Shown here piece by piece: positions 25,691 through 33,579 of a stretch of DNA of 64,000 nucleotides. The DNA comes from Streptomyces rubellomurinus. Its GTDB lineage: Bacteria; Actinomycetota; Actinomycetes; Streptomycetales; Streptomycetaceae. A model generated the notes under the pieces. It did not search any database and was not told where the DNA came from. It saw only the letters and a program-made list of their open reading frames with translations. Position 1 is the stretch's first letter; the number at the start of each line of letters is the position of its first letter. The stretch covers positions 1-64,000 of the forward strand of contig NZ_JZKH01000005.1 of NCBI RefSeq assembly GCF_000961885.1, in the 5' to 3' direction. Made by a program: the position numbers and the translations under genes.

Positions 25691-26770
25691 ATGGCCGAGC
25701 AGATCGAGGCACCGACCGCCGGAGCGGTCGACGGGGGCCGCGCCGCCGGGCCGCGACCGGTGGCCGTGCGGATCGGGCGCCGGCCGGAGCCGGTGCACGA
25801 CGTGGCGGTGTACGCCTTCGACGGCATGGCCCCGTTCGAACTCGGCGTGGTGGTCGAGGTGTTCGGGCTGGCCCGGCCCGAGCTGAGCGGGCTGCTGGCG
25901 GCGCCCTGGTACGGGCTGAAGGTGTGCGCCGACCGGCCCGGGACGGCGCTGGACGCGGTGGGCGGCTTCGCGCTGACCGCCCGGCACGGGCTGGACGAAC
26001 TCGCGGCGGCCGACACCGTGGTGGTCCCCGGGGTGCCCAACGCCTTCGGCGGCGAGGTCTCCCCCGGGCTGGTCGCGGCACTGCGGACGGCGCACGAGCG
26101 CGGCGCCCGGATCGTCTCGATCTGCTCGGGCGCCTTCGCGCTGGCCGCCGCCGGGCTGCTGGACGGCAAGGACGCGACCACCCACTGGCGGTACGCCGAC
26201 CTGCTCCAGCAGCGCCACCCGAAGGTGCGGGTCAACCCGGACGTGCTGTACGTGGACAACGGCGACGTGCTGACCAGCGCGGGCAGCGCCGCCGGGATCG
26301 ATCTGTGCCTGCACCTGGTGCGGCGGGACCACGGCGCCAAGGTGGCCAACACGGTGGCCCGGCGGTTCGTGGTGCCGCCGCACCGGGACGGCGGGCAGGC
26401 CCAGTTCATCGAGGCGGCCGTGCCCGCCGTCGAGCCGGAGGACGACGGGGTCGCCCGCAGCATGCAGTGGGCGCTGGACCACCTGGCGTCCCCGCTGACC
26501 ATCTCGCAGCTGGCCCGTGCCGCCCGCATGTCGGACCGTTCGTACCTGCGGCACTTCACCGCCCGCAACGGCACCAGCCCGATGCGCTGGGTGGTCACCC
26601 AGCGCATCGCGGCCAGCCTGCCGCTGCTGGAGGCCCCGGACGGGACGGTGGAGGAGATCGCCGCGGCGGTCGGCTTCGAGAGCGCCGCGACGTTCCGCCA
26701 CCACTTCGGCCGGGTGATGCGCACCTCCCCGACCGCCTACCGGCGCTCCTTCGGGCGCGGGGTGGCGTGA
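25691..26770 (+). CDS. GlxA family transcriptional regulator (DJ-1/PfpI domain plus AraC HTH)
   Basis: A 359-residue regulator. The N-terminal class I glutamine amidotransferase-like (DJ-1) domain runs from about residue 35 to 220 (HDVAVYAFDGMAPFELGVVVEVFG; nucleophile-elbow region RIVSICSGAFALAAAG with a Cys; DNGDVLTSAGSAAGIDLCLHLV). An AraC/XylS HTH follows (about 265-359: LTISQLARAARMSDRSYLRHF, EEIAAAVGFESAATFRHHF). The family often senses aldehydes, amines or choline derivatives. No target gene is adjacent. Convergent with TipAL, with 7 bases between stops. Confidence 0.9.
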   Translation: MAEQIEAPTAGAVDGGRAAGPRPVAVRIGRRPEPVHDVAVYAFDGMAPFELGVVVEVFGLARPELSGLLAAPWYGLKVCADRPGTALDAVGGFALTARHGLDELAAADTVVVPGVPNAFGGEVSPGLVAALRTAHERGARIVSICSGAFALAAAGLLDGKDATTHWRYADLLQQRHPKVRVNPDVLYVDNGDVLTSAGSAAGIDLCLHLVRRDHGAKVANTVARRFVVPPHRDGGQAQFIEAAVPAVEPEDDGVARSMQWALDHLASPLTISQLARAARMSDRSYLRHFTARNGTSPMRWVVTQRIAASLPLLEAPDGTVEEIAAAVGFESAATFRHHFGRVMRTSPTAYRRSFGRGVA

Positions 26771-26784
26771 GCGCCGCTCACGCC
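26764..26784. terminator. Palindrome containing both stop codons of a convergent gene pair
   Basis: Arms GGCGTGAGC and GCTCACGCC with a 3-base centre. Each arm contributes the TGA of one of the two facing genes. Confidence 0.55.
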
Positions 26785-27551
26785 TTCTCGCGCCGGTCGG
26801 CGTTGGCGACCATGGCGTCGTGCAGCCACTGCGCCAGGCCGGGGGCGATGTCCTCGTAGGACGTGGTCCACCGCGGGTCCGAGACGTACAGGCCGGCCAG
26901 GCCGCGGTGGATGGTGTACGTGCAGTCGTAGAAGTTCCGGCAGATGTGCTGCCGGTGCTCCTCGGCGAGGTCGGTGGCGACCGTGCCGTCGGCCGGCTCG
27001 CCGGCCGCCAGGGCCTCGGCCAGGCGGGTGTTGAGCGCGGTCGTCTCGGCCTGGATCCGCTGCCAGTCGGCCTTGGTGTAGCCGCCGGTGCGGCGCTGCG
27101 ACTCGGCCCAGGCCTCGGTGTCGCCCCAGCGCTGCTCGGCCTCCTGCTCCCACTCCTCCCGGTAGCCCTCGCCGAAGATCTCGAACTTCTCCTCCGGGGT
27201 CAGCTGAATGCCCATCCTGCGTGCCTCCATGGCGTGTTCGACGGCTGCGGCGAGGTCCTGGAGGTGCCGGATCCGGCCGGTCAGCAGCTCGTGCTGCCGG
27301 CGCAGGTGCTCGGTCGGGCTGACCGATCCGTCGTCCAGGATCGCCGCGATCTCCTCCAGCGGGAAGCCGAGTTCGCGGTAGAAGAGGACCTGTTGCAGCC
27401 GGTCGAGATCGGCGTCCACGTACCGGCGGTAGCCGGCCCGGGTGCGGCCCGCGGGGGACAGCAGCCCGATCTCGTCGTAGTGGTGCAGGGTGCGGACGGT
27501 CACCTTGGCGATCTTCGCCACGGCGCCGACCGAGTAGCCGTCCTCATCCAT
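26778..27551 (-). CDS. tipA: TipAL-type MerR regulator with TipAS drug-binding domain
   Basis: A 257-residue protein matching TipAL. The MerR DNA-binding part (SVGAVAKIAKVTVRTLHHYDEIGLL, GYRRYVDADLDRLQQVLFYRELGF) and coiled-coil helix are followed by the all-helical TipAS domain (LTPEEKFEIFGEGY, EQRWGDTEAWAES, HRQHICRNFYDCTYTIHRGLAGLYVSDPRW), which traps thiopeptides. The Cys in RNFYDCTYT is the position that reacts with dehydroalanine in thiopeptides. TipAL activates its own promoter, and the site at 27581-27611 fits. GGGAGGAG precedes the ATG. Confidence 0.92.
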   Translation of the reverse strand: MDEDGYSVGAVAKIAKVTVRTLHHYDEIGLLSPAGRTRAGYRRYVDADLDRLQQVLFYRELGFPLEEIAAILDDGSVSPTEHLRRQHELLTGRIRHLQDLAAAVEHAMEARRMGIQLTPEEKFEIFGEGYREEWEQEAEQRWGDTEAWAESQRRTGGYTKADWQRIQAETTALNTRLAEALAAGEPADGTVATDLAEEHRQHICRNFYDCTYTIHRGLAGLYVSDPRWTTSYEDIAPGLAQWLHDAMVANADRREKA

Positions 27552-27580
27552 CCCTCGACTCCTCCCTGGTGCTGACCACG

Positions 27581-27611
27581 ACTCTCCGCTCTCACGTCGC
27601 GTGAGGGTCAA
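27581..27611 (-). promoter_or_regulatory. TipAL-type autoregulated promoter
   Basis: On the minus strand TTGACC (27611-27606), a 19-bp spacer with dyad CTCACG-CGA-CGTGAG, then GAGAGT (27586-27581). The poor -10 and long spacer are what a MerR activator remodels. Transcript leader about 20 nt, with ribosome site. Confidence 0.75.
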
Positions 27612-27631
27612 GCCGCTTCCCGCGGAGGCCG

Positions 27632-28864
27632 TCAGGCGCCCGCTCCCACCAGCTCGCGCTCGCGCCGCCGGGCGCCCCGGCGCGTCCCGGTGCCGTCCGC
27701 CCGCCGCGGGCGCCGCGGGCCGCGGGTGCGCTGGGTGGGCCAGAACAGCACGTAGCCGGCGGAGACCACGACGAAGGCGAGCCGGACGAAGCCGCGGGCC
27801 GCGTCGGAGGGCAGGAACAGCGTGCCACCGTACAGCGCGGCCAGCGCGATCCAGCTCCACCACGGGACGAGCCGCTTCTGCCCGACCGCGTCCCAGAGCA
27901 GCGTGCCGAGCAGGATCGAGGCCGTGTAGTACGTGTAGACGCTCGGGTCGAGCAGGATGCGGGCGTCCGCGCCGAGCAGCACCACGGCCGGCCAGCGGCC
28001 GCGCCACACGGCGACGCAGCCCAGGCCGATGCCGAGCGCGAACTGGGTCGGGCGGTCCCACCAGGGGGTGGCCGGGTCGGTCACCCCGAACCAGCGCAGC
28101 GCGGAGGCGGGCTGGTTGGGGATGGTGAACTTGGCGGCCGCCATGGTGTCCAGATCGCCCAGGTAGAACGGCAGCCAGGCCACCGCCACCAGCACGCAGA
28201 ACCAGAACCCGGCGCGCAGCCAGGTGCGCCGGGGCAGCGCGAGCATCAGCGGGGCGAAGGCGATCGCCCAGGGCTTGGAGTCCACCGCCAGGGCGAGGAA
28301 CAGCGCGACCTGGACGGGCTTGCCGCGGGCCAGGGCGTGCGCGGCGAGGGTGGTGAAGAACAGCGCCAGGACGTCGTCCAGGTGCGCGAAGCGGACCGAG
28401 ACCTCGACCCACATCGGGATGAACGCCAGCCCCGCTATCAGCAGGCGCTGCTGCAGCCGGCGGTGGTTGGTGCCGGTGCCCAGGTAGTACAGGGCGGCGG
28501 TGCGGCCGATCAGCACCAGCATCACCAGGCCGAGCGCGGCGCTGGCCGCCTCGGCCAGCAGCTGGCCGGTGTGCGGCGAGAACGGGGCGGTGAGGCGGGC
28601 CGCGGCCAGGCTCACCGGGCCGATCTGCAGCTCCGGGTGGTGGGCGTAGAGCGCGAGGCCGCCGTCCGGCTGGCCGGAGAAGAGCAGCTGCTCGCCCTGG
28701 CGCAGGTAGTGCCAGGAGAACCCGCCGCTGGGCTCGACCAGGAAGAACCAGAGCACCGTCCACGCGACCAGCAGCACGTGGTGTCTGCGGAGCGGCAGTC
28801 CGGCGATGCGACCGGTCGCCGCCTCGTAGTCGGTGGTAGCCCGTTGCGTGCGTGCTCCCCGCAC
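27632..28864 (-). CDS. Polytopic membrane protein, probable GT-C-fold glycosyltransferase-like
   Basis: A 410-residue membrane protein with about ten hydrophobic helices (HHVLLVAWTVLWFFLV, ASAALGLVMLVLIGRTAALYYL, VALFLALAVDSKPWAIAFAPLML, WFCVLVAVAWLPFYLG and others). A first external loop contains WHYLRQGEQLLFSG and HPELQIGPVSLA. The charged motif VRFAHLDDVLALFF and the SKPWAIAFAP loop resemble polyprenyl-phosphate-sugar transferases of the GT-C/GT87 class, but no defining signature is secure. Start GTG chosen for GAGAGG five bases upstream. A longer frame beginning 84 bases earlier has no ribosome site. Confidence 0.65.
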   Translation of the reverse strand: MRGARTQRATTDYEAATGRIAGLPLRRHHVLLVAWTVLWFFLVEPSGGFSWHYLRQGEQLLFSGQPDGGLALYAHHPELQIGPVSLAAARLTAPFSPHTGQLLAEAASAALGLVMLVLIGRTAALYYLGTGTNHRRLQQRLLIAGLAFIPMWVEVSVRFAHLDDVLALFFTTLAAHALARGKPVQVALFLALAVDSKPWAIAFAPLMLALPRRTWLRAGFWFCVLVAVAWLPFYLGDLDTMAAAKFTIPNQPASALRWFGVTDPATPWWDRPTQFALGIGLGCVAVWRGRWPAVVLLGADARILLDPSVYTYYTASILLGTLLWDAVGQKRLVPWWSWIALAALYGGTLFLPSDAARGFVRLAFVVVSAGYVLFWPTQRTRGPRRPRRADGTGTRRGARRRERELVGAGA

Positions 28865-28948
28865 CTGTACCTCTCCCCGCCGGTTCCGCCCCCCTCCGGC
28901 CGGACATCCTATGTGACCGAGGAATACGGTCCGTGCCGCCCGCCTCAC

Positions 28949-28966
28949 CCGTCCCGGAGGACGGGC
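28949..28966 (-). terminator. Terminator of the LAxTG protein gene
   Basis: CCCGTCC-CGGA-GGACGGG hairpin, 58 bases beyond the stop. Confidence 0.6.
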
Positions 28967-29023
28967 GGGCGGGCGGACCGTGCGTTCACGGCCGGTGCGG
29001 CGGGCTGCCGAGGGGCTCCGGGA

Positions 29024-30139
29024 TCAGGCCTGCTGGCCGGCCTTGCGGCGGCGCAGCACCACGAGGGTGCCGGCACCGGCGACCAGGACGGCGGCGCCGG
29101 TCGCGGCGATCGCGGTGGTGTGGTCTCCGCCACCGGTCTGGGCCAGGGCCTTGTCCCTGCTGTCGGCCTTGGTCTTGGCCTTGGCGACGGCGTCGGCCGG
29201 CAGCTTCGGCGGGGTGATCACCGGGGTCTCGACCGGGAAGTCGATCGGGCCGCCGGCGTCGCCGCTGGTGCTGGTGACCGGGGCCGGGGTGGTCGCCGGG
29301 GTGGTGGGCGTGGCCGAGGTGGTCGGCGTCGCGGTGGCGGTCGGGGTCTGGGTCGGGGTCTGGGTCGGCGTGGCCGTCGCGGTCGCGGTCGGGGTCGGCG
29401 TCGCGGTGGCGGTCGGGGTCTGGGTCGGCGTGCCGGTCGTGGTCGGGGTCGGGGTGGGCTTGCCGGTGCGGGTGGGGGTCGGGGTCGGCTTGCCGCCGCC
29501 GCCCTCGGCCTTGATCACGAACCGCGAGCCGCCCTCGCAGCTCAGGTGGCCGGTGTCGACGGGCAGGTGGGTGTCGTCGGCGAGCTGGGCCGAGTAGGCG
29601 ACCGGGACGACGCCGGCCTTGCCGAGCGGGGCGTCGTCGCCGAAGGAGACCTTGACGTCGATCTTCAGGGTCCGGCCGCTGTTCACGGCCAGCAGGTCGT
29701 CGGCGACGGGGTTGCCGTCGGTGCCGAGGGCGCCGAGCAGGATGAGGACGGAGTCCTTCTTCACCCCGCTCTGGTCGGGGGCGACGACCGCGGTGCGCCA
29801 GTCCTCGTCGGGCAGCTGGTACTGGACCTTGATGTCCTTCGGCAGGAGCTCGCCCGCCCGGCTCTTGAACTTCAGCAGCGGGAGGAGCACGAAGTCGTGC
29901 TTGGTGTTGTTCTGCGCCTCGTAGGTGAACATGCGGCCGCCGCCACCGGCGATGAAGCTGCCGGGAACGCCGTCCACGGAGAGGTCCAGCTTCGCGTTCG
30001 ACGCCTTGTCGGGCTGGGGCGCGGCGGTGGTCGGGCTGCTGGTGGCGCCGACCGCCATGGCGCCCTGGGCGCCGGCCAGTACGAGCGAGGAGGCGAGCAC
30101 GGAGGCGCCGGCCAGGGCGAGACTGCGACGTATGGACAA
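29024..30139 (-). CDS. Sortase-anchored (LAxTG) cell-wall surface protein with Thr-Pro stalk
   Basis: A 371-residue exported protein. The signal peptide (RRSLALAGASVLASSLVLAGAQGAMA) is followed by a folded domain of about 185 residues with a single Cys. A Thr/Pro stalk (about 215-285, repeats of TPTxTP) probably spans the wall and may be glycosylated. The C-terminal sorting signal has LAQTG at residues 332-336, a hydrophobic helix and RRRKAGQQA. LAxTG is recognised by class E sortases of Streptomyces. The domain function is unknown. No sortase gene is adjacent. Confidence 0.88.
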   Translation of the reverse strand: MSIRRSLALAGASVLASSLVLAGAQGAMAVGATSSPTTAAPQPDKASNAKLDLSVDGVPGSFIAGGGGRMFTYEAQNNTKHDFVLLPLLKFKSRAGELLPKDIKVQYQLPDEDWRTAVVAPDQSGVKKDSVLILLGALGTDGNPVADDLLAVNSGRTLKIDVKVSFGDDAPLGKAGVVPVAYSAQLADDTHLPVDTGHLSCEGGSRFVIKAEGGGGKPTPTPTRTGKPTPTPTTTGTPTQTPTATATPTPTATATATPTQTPTQTPTATATPTTSATPTTPATTPAPVTSTSGDAGGPIDFPVETPVITPPKLPADAVAKAKTKADSRDKALAQTGGGDHTTAIAATGAAVLVAGAGTLVVLRRRKAGQQA

Positions 30140-30481
30140 GGAGACCTCACGGAGTATTCCGGGCGAGGCCCGGGCGCGGGAGGGTGGCCACGGGCGCTGC
30201 GCCCCCCGCGAAGCTTGAAGTGCGACGGAGATTACCCAACGATCCGGCCACTTCGGAAGCCGGGGGGCCGGTGGAGGTACGCTCCGGGAGCAGGGGTGCC
30301 CGATACGTCCAACTCCGTCCTTCCGTAAGGCTTTTGCCCTTCACCGGAATGTCACCGGACGTGACGGGTACACGTCCGGAGGACGGTACCGCACGGCCGG
30401 CGGTGGCCGGAAGTGATCGGTCCGCCCGATCGACCCGGTCGCGCGGCCCGGTCGCTCAGCCCGGTCGCGCAGCCCGGTCGC
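30140..30481. other. 342-bp intergenic region
   Basis: Holds the promoter of the LAxTG gene (minus strand) and, at its right end, the 13-bp repeat array. A short AT-richer stretch lies near 30300-30360. Nothing else recognised. Confidence 0.4.
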
Positions 30482-30488
30482 TCAGCCC
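30437..30488. repeat. 13-bp tandem repeat, four copies, overlapping a stop codon
   Basis: Units ggtcgcgcggccc, ggtcgctcagccc, ggtcgcgcagccc, ggtcgctcagccc. The last copy includes the stop codon (30482-30484) of the flavodoxin-like gene. Confidence 0.9.
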
Positions 30489-31057
30489 GCGAAGAACGAC
30501 TTGGCCTCGATCAGGGCCCGCTCGTCGCGCAGCACGTCCCCCGGGCGGCTGCCGTTGCCGAGCAGCACGCCGCCCCAGCGCATCCCCATGTAGTCGGCGG
30601 TCAGCCGGAGGGTGCCGATCATCGGTTCGGCCTTCTCCGGCCCGTCGGCCAGGACGGTGACGCCCCACAGGGTGCGGCCGTTCATCCGGGCGCGGAAGTC
30701 CACCCCGGGGGCCTTCAGCCAGCCCGTCCAGTGGTCGAGGTAGAGCTTCGCGCTGGTCGGCAGTGTGTACCAGTACAGCGGCGCGACGAACACCAGGTCG
30801 GTGGCGGCCAGGGTGGCGTCCAGCAGCGTCCGCAGGTGGCCGGCGGGCTCGGGCTGCTCGGCGTCCGCGTGCCGCAGGTCCCGGTAGGGCGGCAGCGGGT
30901 GGTCGTCCAGCCGCAGCCAGCGCTGCTCGGCCCCGGCGGGCAGGCTCGCCCCGGCGGCCAGCCGGGCGAGCTGCACGGTGTTGCCCTCACCGCGCGAACT
31001 CGCCTCCAGGAACAGGAAGGAGCGGGCGGGCTCGGTGGCGTGCGGCTGGTCGGTCAT
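30482..31057 (-). CDS. Flavodoxin-like NAD(P)H-dependent oxidoreductase
   Basis: A 191-residue FMN-reductase-fold protein. It has FLFLEASSRGEGNTVQLARL (phosphate-binding loop of FMN), DDHPLPPY, ATDLVFVAPLYWYTLPTSAKLYLDHW and GRTLWGVTVLADGPEKAEPM. Members reduce quinones or flavins and can support oxidative-stress defence. Alone in its neighbourhood apart from a dehydrogenase 100 bases upstream on the same strand. Confidence 0.85.
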   Translation of the reverse strand: MTDQPHATEPARSFLFLEASSRGEGNTVQLARLAAGASLPAGAEQRWLRLDDHPLPPYRDLRHADAEQPEPAGHLRTLLDATLAATDLVFVAPLYWYTLPTSAKLYLDHWTGWLKAPGVDFRARMNGRTLWGVTVLADGPEKAEPMIGTLRLTADYMGMRWGGVLLGNGSRPGDVLRDERALIEAKSFFAG

Positions 31058-31159
31058 CGTGCTTCCCCCGGGTGTGCTGAGACGAACGGAGGTGCGAGCA
31101 CCCGCCGCGCGCCGGTTATTCCGCGCCTGCGCCCCACGCGGGGCCGCTGTCCGGGGCCG

Positions 31160-32044
31160 CTACTCGGGCAGCCCGGCCCGGCGGCGGGCGACGGATGCGA
31201 CGGCGGCCCAGTCCTTCTCCCCGTCGCCGTGCGCCAGCGCGTCCAGGAAGGCGTCGCGCAGCACGCTGCCGAACGGCAGCGGGACGGTGGCGACGGCCCC
31301 GGCGTCGAGGGCGAGGCCGACGTCCTTGAGGCCGAGCGGCAGCCGGAACCCGGCCGGCTCGTAGCGCCGTTCGGCGACCATCGCGCCGTAGCCGGAGTAC
31401 ACCGGCCCGGGGAAGAGGGTGCCGGTGAGCAGGTCGATCAGGTCGGTCGGCCGGACACCGTTGGCCTCCGCCAGGGCGCACGCCTCGGCCATCGACTCGA
31501 TCGCGCAGGCCAGCAGGAAGTTGACGCTGATCTTGGTGGTGTTGGCCTGGCTCGGCCGGTCGCCGAAGTGCCAGGTGCGCTGCCCCATCGCCGCGAACAG
31601 CGGCTCGGCGCGGGCCAGCAGGGCGCCGTCGCCGGCGGCCAGGATGTTCAGCTGCCCGGCGGCCGCGACCGGGGGCCGGCCCAGGACGGGCGCGGCGACG
31701 TAGCCGATGCCGTGCTCGGCGTGCAGCTCCTCGGCGCGCTCGGCGAGGGCGAGCGAGACGGTGGCCATGTTGACGTGCAGGCTCGCCCGGGCACCGGCCA
31801 GCAGGGCCGGGTCGAGCAGCAGCCGCTCGACCGCCGTGTCGTCGGCGAGCATGGAGACGACCGTGTCGGCGGCGAACACCTCGGCGAGCGACTCGGCCGG
31901 CTCGGCGCCCTCGGCCACCAGGGCGGCCACCGGCTCGGGCGAGCGGTTCCACACCCGGACGGCGTGGCCGGCCCGCAGCAGGCTGCCGGCCATGCCGCGC
32001 CCCATCCCGCCCAGCCCCACGAATCCGATCGTCGTCCCGGTCAT
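31160..32044 (-). CDS. NAD(P)-dependent beta-hydroxyacid dehydrogenase (3-hydroxyisobutyrate dehydrogenase family)
   Basis: A 294-residue enzyme. The N-terminal Rossmann fold is IGFVGLGGMGRGMAGSLLRAGH with WNRSPE at the strand-2 end. The substrate signature is PVLGRPPVAAAGQLNILAAG and the catalytic lysine lies in NTTKISVNFLLA. The Lys distinguishes it from imine reductases, which carry Asp or Tyr there. KDVGLALDAGA near the C-terminus is typical. The substrate is not predictable. It could be operonic with the flavodoxin-like gene. Confidence 0.88.
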   Translation of the reverse strand: MTGTTIGFVGLGGMGRGMAGSLLRAGHAVRVWNRSPEPVAALVAEGAEPAESLAEVFAADTVVSMLADDTAVERLLLDPALLAGARASLHVNMATVSLALAERAEELHAEHGIGYVAAPVLGRPPVAAAGQLNILAAGDGALLARAEPLFAAMGQRTWHFGDRPSQANTTKISVNFLLACAIESMAEACALAEANGVRPTDLIDLLTGTLFPGPVYSGYGAMVAERRYEPAGFRLPLGLKDVGLALDAGAVATVPLPFGSVLRDAFLDALAHGDGEKDWAAVASVARRRAGLPE

Positions 32045-32182
32045 CCGCGCACCCTCCCGTCCTCGCGGCCGGCCGGGCCCGCGGCCCGGACGGTCGCCGC
32101 AGCCGTCCGTTGGTGGACGACTGTACGTCAGGTGCGGTCGGCGGCCCGGGCGTCGGGCGCGGGCACCGGGCCCGAGGCGGGG

Positions 32183-32608
32183 TCAGGCGCAGGCGCGGGC
32201 CTGGGCCCAGGAGCGGTCGGCGGCGGCGCCGCGCTCCAGCTCGGTGACCACCCGGTGGCGCAGCAGCTCGTACTGGGCCTGGAGCCGGCCGGGGCGGGCC
32301 GGGCGGGCGACCGGACGGCCGGGGCCGACCAGCTCGTCCGGCCCGAACTGCTCGCGGGTGAGGTCGATCTCGACGCCGGTGGCGAAGCGGTTCCACCAGT
32401 GGAGGTCCGTCCGGACCCCACCGACGTGCACCTCGCCCATCATCAGCTCGCCGCCGAGCAGGTCGTGCACGACCATGGCCGTCACGCCGCACTGGCCACG
32501 GGCGGGATTGTCGGGACGCCAGTGGGCCAGGTCCTCGGGCGCACAGGTGTCGACGCCCCAGGAGGAGCGGATCGCACGTTCGATGTCGTTGAGGGTCCAC
32601 GCCGTCAT
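32183..32608 (-). CDS. YunG-like protein of unknown function
   Basis: A 141-residue cytosolic protein. It shares the pattern of the Bacillus YunG family: IERAIRSSWGVDTCAPED at the start, then NPARGQCGVTAMVVHDLLGGELMMGEV, a conserved HWWNRFATGVEIDLTREQF and a C-terminal helix LQAQYELLRHRVVTEL. The Cys-Gly-x-Thr-Ala and His-x-x-Asn residues suggest a papain-like fold with Cys and His, but no activity is known. The ATG start has no clear ribosome site; a GTG eight codons upstream is possible. Confidence 0.7.
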   Translation of the reverse strand: MTAWTLNDIERAIRSSWGVDTCAPEDLAHWRPDNPARGQCGVTAMVVHDLLGGELMMGEVHVGGVRTDLHWWNRFATGVEIDLTREQFGPDELVGPGRPVARPARPGRLQAQYELLRHRVVTELERGAAADRSWAQARACA

Positions 32609-32789
32609 ACCGGGAAGCCTGCCACGCGGCACTGACAGCGGGAGCGGCTTTTCGAAGGGTCACCCGCTGTTCTGCGGCGACCCTTCCGGCGTTCACCCGA
32701 ACGAGTGGGTCCGGCGGCCGCGGGCCGGACGGTCCGCCACCGGGCGCCGGCCGGCCCGCCCCGGGGACGGGGAGCGGGCCGGCCGTACG

Positions 32790-32968
32790 TCACTTGGCCA
32801 GGGCGGCGACGCCGGCCTGCGCGAACTGCTCGTCCAGGTCGCCGCTCGGCGCGCCCGCGACGCCGATGCCCGCGACCGGGGCGCCCTTCGACTGCACCGG
32901 GGCGCCGCCGGCCAGGAACAGCGTGCCCGGGATGTCCTTCAGATTCGGGGCCTGGGCCAGCGCGGGCG
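32790..32968 (-). pseudogene. C-terminal remnant of a GlcG/HbpS-type (DUF336) heme-binding protein
   Basis: Reading back from the stop at 32790, about 58 residues (from PALAQAPNLKDIPG to GVAALAK) match the C-terminal part of the family. Features are PGTLFLAGGAPVQSKG, VAGIGVAGAPSGDLDEQFAQAG. There is no start codon or N-terminal two thirds. The frame runs directly into a fragment of an oppositely oriented response-regulator gene. It is a truncated, non-functional remnant. Confidence 0.8.
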
Positions 32969-33085
32969 CTGTTCATCAGCGAGGCCACGGTGAAGACGTA
33001 CCTGGGGCGGATCTACGACAAGTTGGGCGTGGACACCCGGGCGGGCGCGGTGGCGGTGGCCAAGGAGCGCCGGCCGGTGCGGTGA
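32960..33085 (+). pseudogene. C-terminal remnant of a LuxR/NarL response regulator
   Basis: About 41 codons ending at 33085 encode the end of a LuxR-type helix-turn-helix (ALFISEATVKTYLGRIYDKL, GVDTRAGAVAVAKE). There is no receiver domain, no first helix of the HTH and no start. It begins exactly where the HbpS-like remnant ends, so one deletion probably removed the 5' parts of both divergent genes. Confidence 0.8.
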
Positions 33086-33326
33086 GCCGAAGGTCACGCC
33101 CGCCGGGGGCGGTCGCTCGCGTTAAGCACTCGCGCGGTGTCACTGCGTGCTGCGATGATGCTCGGAGTGTCGGATTCCGTGGCGGCGCGGGCGGGACGCG
33201 GGCACGGGGGCGGGAGCCGCGGCCGATCCGGGCCGGGCCCGGGACACCCGCGCCCACCTGCTCCGAAGCCCGGTGGGGCGGCCGGGGCGGGGCTTCCCAG
33301 TTGTGGAAGTTTCGTGGACATCACTA

Positions 33327-33357
33327 TTGACAAACCAACCACGCGGTTTGTTAGCGT
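33327..33357 (+). promoter_or_regulatory. Strong promoter with an ARE-like 22-bp inverted repeat
   Basis: TTGACA (33327-33332) and TAGCGT (33352-33357) flank a 19-bp spacer. Overlapping it, 33330-33351 is a dyad with outer arms ACAAACC and GGTTTGT. Against the ArpA/ScbR-type autoregulatory element half-site (MCRWACCGRCC and complement), the left half agrees at 10 of 11 positions and the right half at 8 of 11. It may be a butyrolactone-receptor or other TetR/MerR site. Confidence 0.5.
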
Positions 33358-33363
33358 GATACC

Positions 33364-33540
33364 AACGACGCCCTGGGGGGTAGGGGCTCGCCGAGGCCTG
33401 TGCGGACGACTCTCGCCGGAGAGTGAAAAGCCAGGGGGGATCGGCGCAGCTGCCGGGGGGTCGGGGGGAGCGGCAGCGCCGAAGCCGCGCATCGAGGCGG
33501 CGTGGAACGGGACCGGGGGGTCCGTTCCACGCCTCCCCCG
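33364..33540 (+). ncRNA. Candidate structured RNA of about 175 nt
   Basis: Downstream of the promoter there is no credible gene but a series of hairpins: ACTCTC-GCCG-GAGAGT at about 33409-33424, enclosed by CCTG...CAGG; then GCTGCCG...CGGCAGC; then the terminator stem at 33499-33533. The 494-base gap (33086-33579) holds nothing else. It may be an independent small RNA or the orphaned leader of a lost gene. No known riboswitch class was matched with confidence. Confidence 0.35.
33499..33533. terminator. Bidirectional terminator
   Basis: 12-bp perfect arms GGCGTGGAACGG/CCGTTCCACGCC with an 11-base loop, 47 bases from the stop of the minus-strand gene and at the end of the putative plus-strand RNA. 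Confidence 0.75.
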
Positions 33541-33579
33541 GTTCACCGCCGCGCGGGCCCGTTCGGCCCGGCGCTCCGA

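Noticed and set aside
33364..33540. Assignment of the structured region to a known riboswitch (cobalamin, ydaO, SAM)
   Set aside because: None of the conserved core blocks of those classes is present in the right order, so it is reported only as a structured RNA candidate.
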